Assembly: GCA_013285505.1 (NCBI GenBank)
Contig: CP053450.1
Location: 914,796-978,795, forward strand
Origin: Planctomycetota bacterium
Lineage (GTDB): Bacteria > Planctomycetota > Phycisphaerae > Phycisphaerales > UBA1924
Reading direction: 5' to 3'
Length of the DNA: 64,000 bases
This document shows positions 28,274 to 37,523 of the stretch, one piece after another (position 1 is the first letter of the stretch; each line of letters opens with the position of its first letter). A model generated the notes under the pieces. It was given only the letters and a program-made list of their open reading frames with translations, was not told where the DNA came from and did not search any database. The translations under genes and the position numbers were made by a program.

Positions 28274-28306
28274 CGCTATGCTGGCGGGTGTCGCAAGGAG
28301 GCGGCG

Positions 28307-29602
28307 ATGCCACAGGATACCACCACCAAGAAGGCCCCGGCCAAGCGGGGTTCCCCGGCTCGGGCCACGGACGACCGGCCCTCCAAGCCCTACCCGACGT
28401 TCCCCTTGTTCCCCCACAGGAACGGCCAGTGGGCCAAGAAGATCCGGGGGCGGTTCGTCTTCTTCGGCATCTGGGCCGACCCGATGGGGGCCCGGGACCG
28501 CTACCTCGCCCAGAAGGACGAGCTCCACGCGGGGCTGGTGCCCCGGAGGCGGGCCGCGGCGTCGATCGGGGCCCCGGCCTCGACCCCGGGCACAGCCGCC
28601 GCAACAGCCGCCGACATGCCGACGCTGCGGGACCTCGCCAACCACTTCCTGACGGCCAAGAAGCGGCAGCGCGAGTCGGGAGAGCTGTCGCTCCGGTCGT
28701 TCGACGATCTCTACCGCACCTGCTCGATGGTGCTCGAGCACCTCGGGCGGCACCGACGCCTCGACGACATCACGACCGAGGACTTCGGCGGCCTCCGCGC
28801 CTATCTGGCCGAGGGCCGCGGGCCGGTGACGCTCGCGATCCACATGCAGCGGACCCGGTCGATGTTCAGGTACGGATTCGAGTCCGGGCTGCTGGACCGG
28901 CCGATGCGGTTCGGCACGGAGTTCAAGAAGCCGGCCAAGCGGGCCATGCGGCAGTCGAAGCAGGAGCGCGGGCCGCGGATGTACGAGCCCCACGAGATCG
29001 CCCTGCTGCTCGGGGCGGCGGGGGTGCAGCTCCGGGCGATGATCCTGCTGGGGCTGAACTGCGGGATGGGCAACACCGATGTCGCTTCGCTGCCCCAGGA
29101 CGCTCTCGACCTTGATAAGGGGCTGGTGGAGTTCCCCCGACCCAAGACGGCAATCCCGCGTCGGGCCACGCTCTGGCCCGAGACGGTGGAGGCGCTGCGG
29201 GCGGTGGGGGAGATGAGGCCCCGGGAGAAGATCGCCAACGAGGAGAAGCTGGTCTTCATCACCAAGTACGGCCACCGGTGGCTGCGGGTGAAGAAGCCGG
29301 GCCCGCGGGCCAAGAAGGGCACGCAGGCCGTGACGGTCGATGCGGTCGCCCTCGAGTTCGGCAAGCTGCAGCGGCGGTGCGGGATCGAGAGCGCGGGTAG
29401 GGGCTTCTACGCACTGCGGCACACGTTCCGGACGGTCGCCGACGAGGTCAACGACCGGCCGGCGATCGATCTGATCATGGGCCATCAAGACGGCGGCGAC
29501 ATCGCTTCGCACTACATTGAACGCATCGGCGACGAGCGGCTGCGGCGCGTGACGGATCACGTGCGAGTGTGGGCAGGTCGCCTATGTGGAAGTTCAGCAT
29601 GA
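28307..29602 (+). CDS. Tyrosine recombinase/integrase
   Basis: A 431-residue site-specific recombinase. An N-terminal arm-like region (FPLFPHRNGQWAKKIRGRFV, about 32-51) is followed by a SAM-like core-binding domain (about 105-200) and the catalytic domain. The C-terminal cluster is complete: LRHTFRT with His372 and Arg375, MGHQD with His393, and Tyr403 in SHYIERI as nucleophile. The first catalytic Arg, normally in a GLR-x-SE motif, is replaced by LNCGMGNTD, a form I associate with planctomycete integrases. The start at 28307 was chosen for the AAGGAGG site just upstream; an earlier in-frame ATG at 28232 lacks one. It presumably integrates and excises the island at the adjacent tRNA-Arg. Confidence 0.88.
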   Translation: MPQDTTTKKAPAKRGSPARATDDRPSKPYPTFPLFPHRNGQWAKKIRGRFVFFGIWADPMGARDRYLAQKDELHAGLVPRRRAAASIGAPASTPGTAAATAADMPTLRDLANHFLTAKKRQRESGELSLRSFDDLYRTCSMVLEHLGRHRRLDDITTEDFGGLRAYLAEGRGPVTLAIHMQRTRSMFRYGFESGLLDRPMRFGTEFKKPAKRAMRQSKQERGPRMYEPHEIALLLGAAGVQLRAMILLGLNCGMGNTDVASLPQDALDLDKGLVEFPRPKTAIPRRATLWPETVEALRAVGEMRPREKIANEEKLVFITKYGHRWLRVKKPGPRAKKGTQAVTVDAVALEFGKLQRRCGIESAGRGFYALRHTFRTVADEVNDRPAIDLIMGHQDGGDIASHYIERIGDERLRRVTDHVRVWAGRLCGSSA

Positions 29603-30543
29603 TTCTGAGGTGGAAAGGTTCGTTTGATGAGTTTCTGGCACGCGCGCCGTTCGAGTCGCAGGTCGAAGACTACAGCGGAAACCCTGCATTCCTTCCGGCG
29701 GTGACGATGTCGCTCGAAGCGATTCTCGGTGAGCTCTGGGTTGCCTCGCGGGAGTACCAGCTGCACCACACCCTTTTGGTAAAGCGGCATGACGACGCCC
29801 GGATGGATCGAGACGGTCCGGAGCGTCCCGACGATCCTCGCCTCCGGCCGGTCGCCTTCTCGACTTGGGGTGCCCCGTTCGCAGGCCGACTACCAGACGG
29901 CACACTTGAGCTGTTGGGCGGTTTCGAGTTGTTGCGCGGCCGTTCAGACGGGTACGAGAGATTCGCCAGTCTCGTGCTTCAAGTCATGAGGGCGCTCCTC
30001 GATGGGGCGCGTGGAATTCCAGATTTCGATCTTGTCGCGATGTGGATGCTCGATCTGTACGCGTCTGCGCGCAATGGCCTCCCGGGTTTATCTGCCGAGG
30101 CACGGGTTCGACACGGGAAGAGAGGATGGAGACGCCTGAGGCGCGAGGAACTCATCCAGCCTTCCACGTCAACGGAAGCGGCCCGCTTGCCAGCAGATGC
30201 ACAGTTCTCGCCGTCGTGGTACGCGCAAATGGAGCCAGAGTGCTTCGCTGCATCGGCGTTGAAGGTCAAGGCAATACTGCTCGGGCTGGGCCGGGCGGCT
30301 CAGAAGTGTCAGGCTCACGAGGATTGGCGGCCGACGGCGTGGCTTCATGCGATCATCCCCAGCCTGAACACTGAGACGTTGCGAAAGGCCAGGGAACGCG
30401 GTGCTGAGTCAGATGTGAGCCAACTGCGATATCAGCAGCGTGGCCGGCTGTACTTCTACGAGGTCCGCAGCGTGTGCCTCAAGTGGCCCGAGTACGCAGA
30501 AAGGATACTCGCGGCACTCTCGATAGAGTCAGCCGTCGCGTGA
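29599..30543 (+). CDS. Unknown protein coupled to the integrase gene
   Basis: A 314-residue protein I do not recognise. It is soluble, has no signal peptide or membrane segment, and begins MILRWKGSFDEFLARAPFES. The ATG at 29599 overlaps the integrase stop by ATGA and has GGAAG seven bases upstream, so the two are probably translated together. Earlier in-frame starts at 29569 and 29584 lie inside the integrase gene. The C-terminal half (about 225-300: ALKVKAILLGLGRAAQKCQA, LNTETLRKARERG, RLYFYEVRSV) has a helical, possibly HTH-like arrangement. Its GC is somewhat lower than that of the integrase. A role in recombination control or island cargo is possible but not supported by motifs. Confidence 0.6.
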   Translation: MILRWKGSFDEFLARAPFESQVEDYSGNPAFLPAVTMSLEAILGELWVASREYQLHHTLLVKRHDDARMDRDGPERPDDPRLRPVAFSTWGAPFAGRLPDGTLELLGGFELLRGRSDGYERFASLVLQVMRALLDGARGIPDFDLVAMWMLDLYASARNGLPGLSAEARVRHGKRGWRRLRREELIQPSTSTEAARLPADAQFSPSWYAQMEPECFAASALKVKAILLGLGRAAQKCQAHEDWRPTAWLHAIIPSLNTETLRKARERGAESDVSQLRYQQRGRLYFYEVRSVCLKWPEYAERILAALSIESAVA

Positions 30544-30555
30544 GTTAATCGCCGC

Positions 30556-30643
30556 GAGCGGACATTGAGCGGACATCGACCGGACAGGGCGGACACTCTG
30601 ATCGCCCCCCTTGCCTTGTAGAGGCATCAGGGGGATTGTCCGG
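30556..30643. repeat. GCGGACA iterons upstream of the excisionase-like gene
   Basis: Four direct copies of (G/C)CGGACA start at 30558, 30569, 30580 and 30589, spaced 11, 11 and 9 bases. An inverted copy, TGTCCGG, lies at 30637-30643, just before the start at 30646. A C-run/G-run hairpin (about 30605-30634) lies between them. Helical phasing suggests binding by a small DNA-bending protein such as the excisionase-like product, or by the replication-type protein. Confidence 0.55.
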
Positions 30644-30645
30644 AT

Positions 30646-30981
30646 GTGAGCGGCACGCAGTCAAGCCCGAGCAAGTCCACTGACGCGGGGAGTGAATCCC
30701 GTGCAGCGCGCCGCTGGTTGACGCCGCCGGAGATTGCTCGAGAGCGTGGACTACGCACTGCAAAAATCCTCGACTGGATCCGCTCCGGCGAACTGCTCGC
30801 GGTGAACCTCGCCACGAGCCCACATGGATTGCCGCGATGGAAGATCAGCGCTGAGGCGCTTGCCGCGTTCGATGCCGCAAGATCGAATCGCGCGTCGGGT
30901 TCGCTGGTGCGCACGAAGGCCGCTGCAGATCGTCGAACACGTCGCGCTCACAGCGCTGGGGTGGAGGAATTCTTCCCATGA
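30646..30981 (+). CDS. Excisionase-like/MerR-type helix-turn-helix protein
   Basis: A 111-residue small DNA-binding protein. Residues about 24-75 (WLTPPEIARERGLRTAKILDW, then IRSGELLAVNL, and the wing region LPRWKISAEALAAFDAAR) match the winged-helix DNA-binding domain of excisionases and helix-turn-helix domain 17 proteins. The start is GTG at 30646, directly after the iteron cluster. The C-terminal 30 residues are basic and look disordered. Next to an integrase such a protein usually directs excision or represses the island. Specific targets are inferred only from the iterons. Confidence 0.72.
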   Translation: MSGTQSSPSKSTDAGSESRAARRWLTPPEIARERGLRTAKILDWIRSGELLAVNLATSPHGLPRWKISAEALAAFDAARSNRASGSLVRTKAAADRRTRRAHSAGVEEFFP

Positions 30982-31048
30982 CGACTCCGCGTCGGCCGCC
31001 AACCAACCGTCGATCGAGTCTGCCCCGCTACAGCAGGAGGAACTCCGT

Positions 31049-32275
31049 ATGGCCCGATTCAGGCATCAGCGTCTGCTCCGCGCGGCACAGTTTGCGCGCG
31101 AGCACGGATGGCTTCCGGCGAGGAGCGCTCGTTTGAGGACTCAGGGGCAAGCGAAACGAGGATCGGAGTACACCCGTCGCCTGATCGCGGCGTCGGGCCT
31201 TCCGCGGGCCGAGAAGGCCGTCCTGAACGCCCTCGCGCTTCACGCGGATTGGCAGACCGGAGGAGGGATAACCGCGACAGTACTGACGATCGCGGCTGAA
31301 GCTGGATACTCAAGGAACTGGGCCGGCAAGAAGATCAAGGCCCTCGTAGAGCTCGGTGTCGTGGCGCTGATTGTGTCATCCCGGGGCGGGCGTTCAGCCG
31401 GGCAATACGGACGGACTCACGAACTCCGCATCGTTTGTGAGCGGCTCGAGGAACTTGCCGACGAGCACGACCACGAGCGACGAAGCGTGACTCCGGACGA
31501 TCACGAGGAAAGTGTGGAGGCGTCAAGGGGGGGTAGAGCGTCAATCAACCGACAACCTAGTGTGAATCAACTGCACACTGCGCCGCCATCAACTGCCAAC
31601 TCACGGTCGATCGACTGTAAAGTGGATGGGCACAATCAATACCTAGAACAAAAAACCCCAACACCACCACCAAGCTATCGCGGATCTCCGACCTCCCCGG
31701 GCGAGTGTGAGATTTCGGAGTCGTCCAGCGTTGAGGCGGTGGCGGCGGAGCGATTGTTGTCGGAGTTCGGAGTCGGAACGAGCAACGCAAAGGGCCTCGC
31801 TCTGGAGTACGGGCTCGCGCAGGCCAAGCTCGCGGTGTCGATGGCGAAGAGAGCGCCGGGGAACATCGAATCGCGTCCAGGGTTGGCGGTGTCCTTCCTC
31901 CGCGACGGGACGGCCGAGCGGGAGGTCCACAAGCGCGAAAGGGCCCGGCGGTCGTCGGCGGAGTCCGCAGAGCAACGCTGGCGCATCAGCCAGATGTTTC
32001 TCCTGCGGACTACTCTCGGTTCGAAGCACGGAAAGGCCCGCTGGCCGAACGGCGTCGCCGTGCTCAAGGACGTGCGCGAAATGTGGTCGACCGATGAGGC
32101 AATCGTGCTGGCGAATGTGCTCTCCCCGCAGGACTACCGCGAGATCGAACAGCGTCCGATGGACATCGCGCAGAAGCTGCGAGACGCCGCGGCTCGCCGC
32201 ATCGTCGCGGCGAACACGCCCGCAGAGGGACGGCCGAGCCTTCGCGCCGCGAAGATGAGCGGAGCCTCGTCATGA
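31049..32275 (+). CDS. Winged-helix replication/regulatory protein of the island
   Basis: A 408-residue protein with AGGAGG eight bases before the ATG at 31049. Residues about 35-125 form a winged-helix domain of the phage/plasmid replication type (RAEKAVLNALALHADWQTGGG, TVLTIAAEAGYSRNWAGKKIKALVELGVV, then GRSAGQYGRTHELRI). The middle is polar and low-complexity (Ser/Pro/Gln-rich, about 170-230). The C-terminal part is helical (AERLLSEFGVGTSNAKGLALEYGLAQ) and resembles the DnaT/DnaD-like or replication-protein-O-like tails of such proteins. A role in island replication initiation is inferred. No helicase or primase motif is present. Confidence 0.6.
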   Translation: MARFRHQRLLRAAQFAREHGWLPARSARLRTQGQAKRGSEYTRRLIAASGLPRAEKAVLNALALHADWQTGGGITATVLTIAAEAGYSRNWAGKKIKALVELGVVALIVSSRGGRSAGQYGRTHELRIVCERLEELADEHDHERRSVTPDDHEESVEASRGGRASINRQPSVNQLHTAPPSTANSRSIDCKVDGHNQYLEQKTPTPPPSYRGSPTSPGECEISESSSVEAVAAERLLSEFGVGTSNAKGLALEYGLAQAKLAVSMAKRAPGNIESRPGLAVSFLRDGTAEREVHKRERARRSSAESAEQRWRISQMFLLRTTLGSKHGKARWPNGVAVLKDVREMWSTDEAIVLANVLSPQDYREIEQRPMDIAQKLRDAAARRIVAANTPAEGRPSLRAAKMSGASS

Positions 32276-32489
32276 ACCGAGGCGCGTGCGAGAGTCTGTC
32301 TCCGAATCCGAGCCCACAGCATGACCGCGACGGGTGGGAGTGGGTGTGTGGGTGGGGGGGTCGCGGGTCCTTCCTGGCCTTAAAAAGCAGCGTGTTACCC
32401 GCCGGAGCAGCAACCTCCGATGGGAGAGTTTCTTTTTGGGTGCGTCGTGCGCTTTGCACACCCCGATCGCCACGTACCGGGAGGGTCCC

Positions 32490-33741
32490 ATGCACGTCGA
32501 GATGAAGCCGATCGACTGGGTCAAGCCCTACGAGAACAACCCCCGCCAGAACGCCAAGGCCGTCCCCGCCGTGGTCGAGAGCCTGCGCCGATACGGGTTC
32601 CGCCAGCCGATCGTGACCGACGCCAAGGGCGTCATCGTGGTCGGGCACACGCGGTACCTCGCCGCGAAGGAGCTCGGCCTCACCGAGGTGCCGGTCCACA
32701 TCGCCACCGACCTGAGCCCCGACCTCGCCCGCGAGTACCGCATCGCCGACAACAAGACCGCGGAGGGGCGCGACCTGGGACGCCAAGCTCCTGCCGATCG
32801 AGTTGTCGGCCGGCATCACTAGCGGCGCAGACTGGGGCGCGATGGGGTTCGGGGCCATCGAGCTGGGACGCCTGCTCTCGCCGTCGCTCACGGCCCGCGA
32901 GGGGGCCGAGCCCGACGACGCCCCGGACCTGCCCATCACGCCGCGGACACGGTTGGGAGACCTCTACCGCCTCGGCGAGCACGTGCTCGTCTGCGGCGAC
33001 TCGGCGAAGGATGCGCCCGCGCAACTGCTCGGTGACGATCGCCCGGTGATGGTCCTGACCGATCCCCCGTACGGCGTCGAGTACGAGGGCAAGACCAAGG
33101 ACGCGCTGCGCATCGAGAACGACGGGATCGATGGTCTGCGGCCGCTGCTCGAATCGACCCTCGGCAAGCTCGTCGAACGCACCGCGCCGGGCTGCGTGTG
33201 GTACGTCTGTGCCCCCGCCGGCCCGCAGTTCGCCGCCTTCGCCGCGGTGCTGGGCGAAGCTGGCGTCTGGCGGCAGACTTTGGTCTGGGTGAAGGACTCG
33301 ATGGTGCTTGGCCGGTCCGATCACCACTACCGGCACGAGGCGATCCTGTACGGCTGGACGCCGGGCGGTGCGCACCACGCGCCGCCGACGAGGAGCCGCA
33401 CCACGGTGCTCGAGTTCCCGCGACCCAAGCGCAGCGAGGTGCACCCCACGATGAAGCCGGTGGCCCTGTTCGCCGACCTGCTCTCGGTGAGCAGCGACGC
33501 GGGGGATCTGGTGCTCGATCCCTTCTGCGGATCCGGCACGACGATCATCGCCTGCGAGCAGCTGCAGCGCCGCTGCCGCGCGATCGAGCTGGACCCGGGG
33601 TATTGCGACGTGATCGTCGAACGCTGGGAGCGGTTCACGGGCGGGAAGGCGGAGCTGGTCCGGAAGACCACGAAGAAGGCCGCCGCGCGCGCGAAGGCCA
33701 CCCGCCGGGCGGGCGGGGCGAAGCGGCAGGCGGCATCGTGA
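32490..33741 (+). CDS. ParB-like domain fused to DNA N4/N6 methyltransferase (one frameshift)
   Basis: The N-terminal 100 residues form a ParB/Srx-type domain (PYENNPRQNAKAVPAVVESL, VIVVGHTRYLAAKELGL, REYRIADNKTAE). The methyltransferase follows with TDPPYGVEYEG (motif IV), HHYRHEAILYGW, HPTMKPVALF and LDPFCGSGTTIIACEQ (SAM-binding motif I), i.e. the beta-type order with motif IV before motif I. The domains are in different frames. A one-base indel at about 32765-32780 joins DNKTAEG to WDAKLLPIELS. This ParB-MTase architecture is common in phages and islands, where it modifies the element's own DNA. The ATG at 32490 has GGAGGGT upstream. Recognition sequence unknown. Confidence 0.83.
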
Positions 33742-33859
33742 TCGGTGGTTCGGGCGCGGCCTGCTCCACCGCGAGGGCGACTATCTGAGCCAAACCGATG
33801 TGGATGTGAAACGGCCGGCTGGCGGAGTAGTCCGGCTAGAGACCAGAAGGGGGAACACG

Positions 33860-34105
33860 ATGGCTCGAACGCGCCGCACGCCGAACCCACAGCCCGAGGC
33901 CAAGGCCCCCCTCAACCCCGACCGCCTGTCCCCAGCCGAGCTGGCCGCGGTCCTCACCTCGACCGGGCTTGTCGCGGTCACCGAGGCCGACATCCTCCGG
34001 AGGATCGACCAGGGTGCCCCGGTCAACGCTGACGAGACGATGAGCCTCGTCGCGTTCACCGCGTGGATGGTCCACGCCCGCGAGAAGGCCAGGCGTGGCC
34101 GCTGA
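33860..34105 (+). CDS. Small island protein of unknown function
   Basis: An 81-residue protein starting at ATG 33860 with AGAAGGGGG upstream. After a basic, Pro-rich N-terminus it has a helical stretch LSPAELAAVLTSTGLVAVTE and ADILRRIDQGAPVN, resembling the small proteins encoded directly before planctomycete terminase genes. Its stop overlaps the GTG start of the terminase frame by 11 bases. It could be a terminase-associated or small-subunit-like protein; that is only suggested by position. Confidence 0.55.
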   Translation: MARTRRTPNPQPEAKAPLNPDRLSPAELAAVLTSTGLVAVTEADILRRIDQGAPVNADETMSLVAFTAWMVHAREKARRGR

Positions 34106-36378
34106 CCCCAGGCGATTGAGACCCGCCGAGACGAGGCGGCTGCTCAACTCCACCCAGCTCGGGACGGTGCTCACCGAGCGGCTGCTGCGGCGGCACCGGG
34201 ACGAGGCCGGGTACCGGATTGGGGACGAGCACACGATCGATCTGGTGCGGTACGCGGCGTGGCTCTACGAGGAGCTCCGCTGGCAGGCTGCGAAACCTGA
34301 GGCGGGCGACCTGCAAGGCTACGACGCGGTCCGGGAGCGGGCGGTCCAGCCGCAACAAGGCCCTGTCGCTCTCGGGCCGGAACATCGGCGAGCTGCCCGA
34401 GGTCGAGCAGCCCGTGCGGAAGCAGTCCTGCGCGAGGGACTTCCGGCGGTTCGCCGAGACCTACTTCCCCGCGACGTTCACGCTGGCGTGGTCGCCGGAC
34501 CACCTCCGGGTCATCGAGAAGATCGAGCGGTGCGTGCTCGAGGGCGGTCTGTTCGCCATGGCGATGCCGAGGGGCAGCGGCAAGTCCTCGATGTGCGAGG
34601 CGGCCTGCCTGTGGGCGATCCTCTACGGGCACCGGTCGTTCGTGGTGGTGATCGGGGCCACCGAGGAGCACGCCGACAACCTGCTCGACTCCATGAAGTC
34701 CGAGCTCGAGCACAACGACCGGCTGCTGGCCGACTTCCCGGAAGTCTGCTTCCCGATCCGGGCCCTCGAAGGGATCTACCAAAGGGCCAACGGGCAGCTG
34801 TTCCGGGGAGAAGCCACCTGCATCGGCTGGGCCGCCAAGGAACTGGTCCTGCCGACGATCCCGGAGAGCGCCGCCAGCGGGGCGATCATCCGGGTGGTGG
34901 GCATCACGGGCCAGCTGCGGGGGATGAAGTTCAAGCGGCCCGATGGCGGGACCGCGCGGCCCTCGCTGGTGCTGATCGACGACCCCCAGACCGACGAGAG
35001 CGCGAGGAGCCCCTCGCAGTGCGCCAATCGGGAGCGGGTGCTGTCCGGCGCGGTGCTCGGGATCGGCGGACCCAACGTGCAGATCGCGGGGCTGATGACG
35101 CTCACCGTGGTTCGTCCGGAGGACCTGGCCGACCAGATCCTGGACCGCGAGCGGCACCCCGAGTGGCAGGGGGAGAGGACGAGCCTGGTCTACGAGTTCC
35201 CGAGCAACGAGAGCAAGTGGTCCGAGTACGCGGGGATCCTGCGCAGGGGCATGGGGGCGGGCGAGGGCATCGCCGCGGCGACCGCGTTCTACAAGAAGCA
35301 CCGCAAGGTCATGGACAAGGGGGCCAGGGTCGCCTGGGAGGAGCGGTTCAAGCCCGAAGAGCTCTCGGCGCTGCAGCACGCGATGAACCTCAAGATCCTC
35401 GACGAGCATGCGTTCTGGTCGGAGTTCCAGAACAAGCCGCTGAACGAGTCGGTCGGATTGGCTGGGCCGCTGACCGCTGCCGAGATCGCGGCCAAGACCA
35501 ACGGCATGGAGCGGGGGCTGGTGCCGGCGTGGTGCGAGCATCTGACGGCGTTCATCGATGTTCAGGAGAAGATGCTGTTCTACGTCGTGGCGGGGTGGTC
35601 GGCCGAGTTCGGCGGGGCGATCGTGGACTACGGCACCGAGCCGGACCAGAAGGACCCGTTGTTCACGCTGCGGAGCTCGAGGCGGACGCTTCGATCCAGG
35701 CACAAGGGCTCGAACCCCGGGCTGGAGGCGTTGCTCTATGCCGGGCTCGAGTCGCTGGTGAACCGGCTGTGCGGGTCGGAGTGGAGGCGTGACGACGGGA
35801 CGAACATGCGGATGGACCGGTGCCTGATCGACGCCAACTGGGGCGCGTCGACCGACACGGTCTACCTGTTCTGCAGGCAATCGTCGCTGGGCTCGCTGAT
35901 CTACCCGAGCCACGGGCGGTACGTGGGGGCGTCGAGCACGCCCTTCAACGACTACAGGCCGAAGTCCGGGGACAGGGCTGGCGTCAACTGGCGGATTCCC
36001 TCCGTGCGGGGCAAGCGGGCGGTGCGGCACGTGGTGTACGACACCAACTTCTGGAAATCGTTCGTGCAGGAGCGGCTGGCGGTGGGGATGGGGGACCCGG
36101 GCTGCCTGTCGCTGTTCGGGCGGGACGCGCGGGAGCACCAGCTGTTCGCCGAGCAGATGACAGCCGAGTACCCGGTACGGACCGAGGGGCGGGGGCGGAC
36201 CGTGGATGAGTGGAAGCTCAAGAAGCCGGGGCTGGACAACCACTGGTTGGACTGCGCTGTGGGGGCCGCGGTGGCGGCGTCGGTGCAGGGGGTGAGCTTG
36301 TTTGGTGCGCCGGACCCGAGGCGGAAGGTGAGGAGGAAGGTCAAGTTGTCGGAGTTGCAGCGGGGGCGTCGTGGGTAG
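34095..36378 (+). CDS. Phage terminase large subunit (one frameshift)
   Basis: About 760 residues. The first roughly 80 (RRLLNSTQLGTVLTERLLRR, DLVRYAAWLYEEL) are in the frame starting at GTG 34095. An indel at about 34338-34345 joins YDAVRERA to SRNKALSLSGRNIGELPEV, after which the frame is open to 36378. The ATPase domain has Walker A AMPRGSGKSSM and Walker B LVLIDDPQTDE. The C-terminal nuclease region has FIDVQ, LIDANWG and NHWLDCAVGAAVAAS, consistent with the RNase H-like fold of terminases. It would cut and package DNA into a capsid. No portal, capsid or tail genes are nearby, so either these are lost or the island packages into a helper phage. Confidence 0.82.
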
Positions 36379-36512
36379 GGGTGAATGCGCCACAGGTCCC
36401 AGGGAACTCTCGGCCGGAAGTCGGCATACACGCTGCCAGCACCGCCGCGGGCGCTGTCCGCGAGCAAATTGGTACCAGGCAGCGCGCACAACCGATATGA
36501 TCCTTTCCAGCC

Positions 36513-37511
36513 ATGTCCACCTCCCCTGACCAAATCCGGTTGCTCGTCGATTCCTTCGCCGAGCGAGATGACGAGCGGTTCCGGACCGTTGCCCTCGACA
36601 TTGCGGCGGCGGCGGCGAAGGCCGGTGACCGACAACTCGCCGAAACCGTCCGGGCGATGGTTGATCGTTCGCGCCGGTCCGTGCTGCCCTCAGTCGGCCC
36701 CCGCGCCGTCCCGATCGTCAGGCCCGAGGGCGAGCTGGCCTCGCTGCTTACCGTCTCCTATCCCAAGACGCGGTTCGTGGACATGGTCCTGACAAAGAAG
36801 TGCAGGGCCTCGTTGGACCGATTGCTTCAGGAGAACCGCGCGGCTGACACACTGCGCGCTCACGGCTTGGAGCCGCGCCGCAGGTTGCTGCTCGCGGGGC
36901 CGCCGGGGTGTGGGAAGACCATGACGGCGCGAGCTATCGCCGGCGAGACCGGGCTGCCTCTGCTGGTTGTTCAGTTCCACGCCCTCATCACCAAGTACAT
37001 GGGTGAGACCGGGGCGAAGCTCCACACGATCTTCGACTCGATGAGTCGAACACGAGGTGTGTATCTGTTCGACGAGTTCGACGTCGTGGGAACCAGCAGG
37101 TCGGCCTCGAACGATGTTGGTGAGGCTCGGCGTGTTGTGAACTCGTTCCTGCAGTTGCTTGAGCACGACAGCTCCGACAGCATTGTCGTCGCGGCGACGA
37201 ATCGCGTCGAGACGCTTGATGACGCCTTGTTCCGACGGTTCGACGACATCGTCCTGTTCGCGAGACCGACACCGACCGCCGTCCGACAGCTCGTGGAGAA
37301 CCGGCTGGCGATGTTTGCCCCCCTGCAGTTCAAGTGGCCCGAGATCACTGCCGCCGCCCGCGGGCTCAGTCACGCCGAGGTCGTCAAGGCCTGCGAAGAA
37401 GCCGCCAAGGCCGTCGTGCTGGGCCACCTCTCGGCCATCCTGGCTTCGGACGTTGTTGAAGCGCTCCAAGCGCGTCGGCGACCTAAGAAACGCACCCCGG
37501 GCAAACCGTAG
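36513..37511 (+). CDS. ietA: AAA ATPase, IetA-like
   Basis: A 332-residue AAA+ protein. Walker A is GPPGCGKT (129-136), Walker B YLFDEFD (184-190), sensor-1 is at Asn230 in AATNR, and Arg-finger candidates are Arg241/242 in DDALFRRFD. The N-terminal 90 residues are helical and unrecognised. The protease gene starts 13 bases after its stop. The ATPase/subtilisin-like pair matches IetAS, first described as a plasmid incompatibility pair in Agrobacterium and later reported as an anti-phage system. The likely role is to regulate the partner protease or feed it substrates on infection. The 134-base gap upstream should hold its own promoter. Confidence 0.85.
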   Translation: MSTSPDQIRLLVDSFAERDDERFRTVALDIAAAAAKAGDRQLAETVRAMVDRSRRSVLPSVGPRAVPIVRPEGELASLLTVSYPKTRFVDMVLTKKCRASLDRLLQENRAADTLRAHGLEPRRRLLLAGPPGCGKTMTARAIAGETGLPLLVVQFHALITKYMGETGAKLHTIFDSMSRTRGVYLFDEFDVVGTSRSASNDVGEARRVVNSFLQLLEHDSSDSIVVAATNRVETLDDALFRRFDDIVLFARPTPTAVRQLVENRLAMFAPLQFKWPEITAAARGLSHAEVVKACEEAAKAVVLGHLSAILASDVVEALQARRRPKKRTPGKP

Positions 37512-37523
37512 TATAGTGTCGCC

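Noticed and set aside
30556-30595. Iterons considered as a plasmid-type replication origin
   Set aside because: No AT-rich unwinding region or DnaA box is evident beside them, and they sit at an excisionase-like promoter. Operator or Xis sites are more likely.
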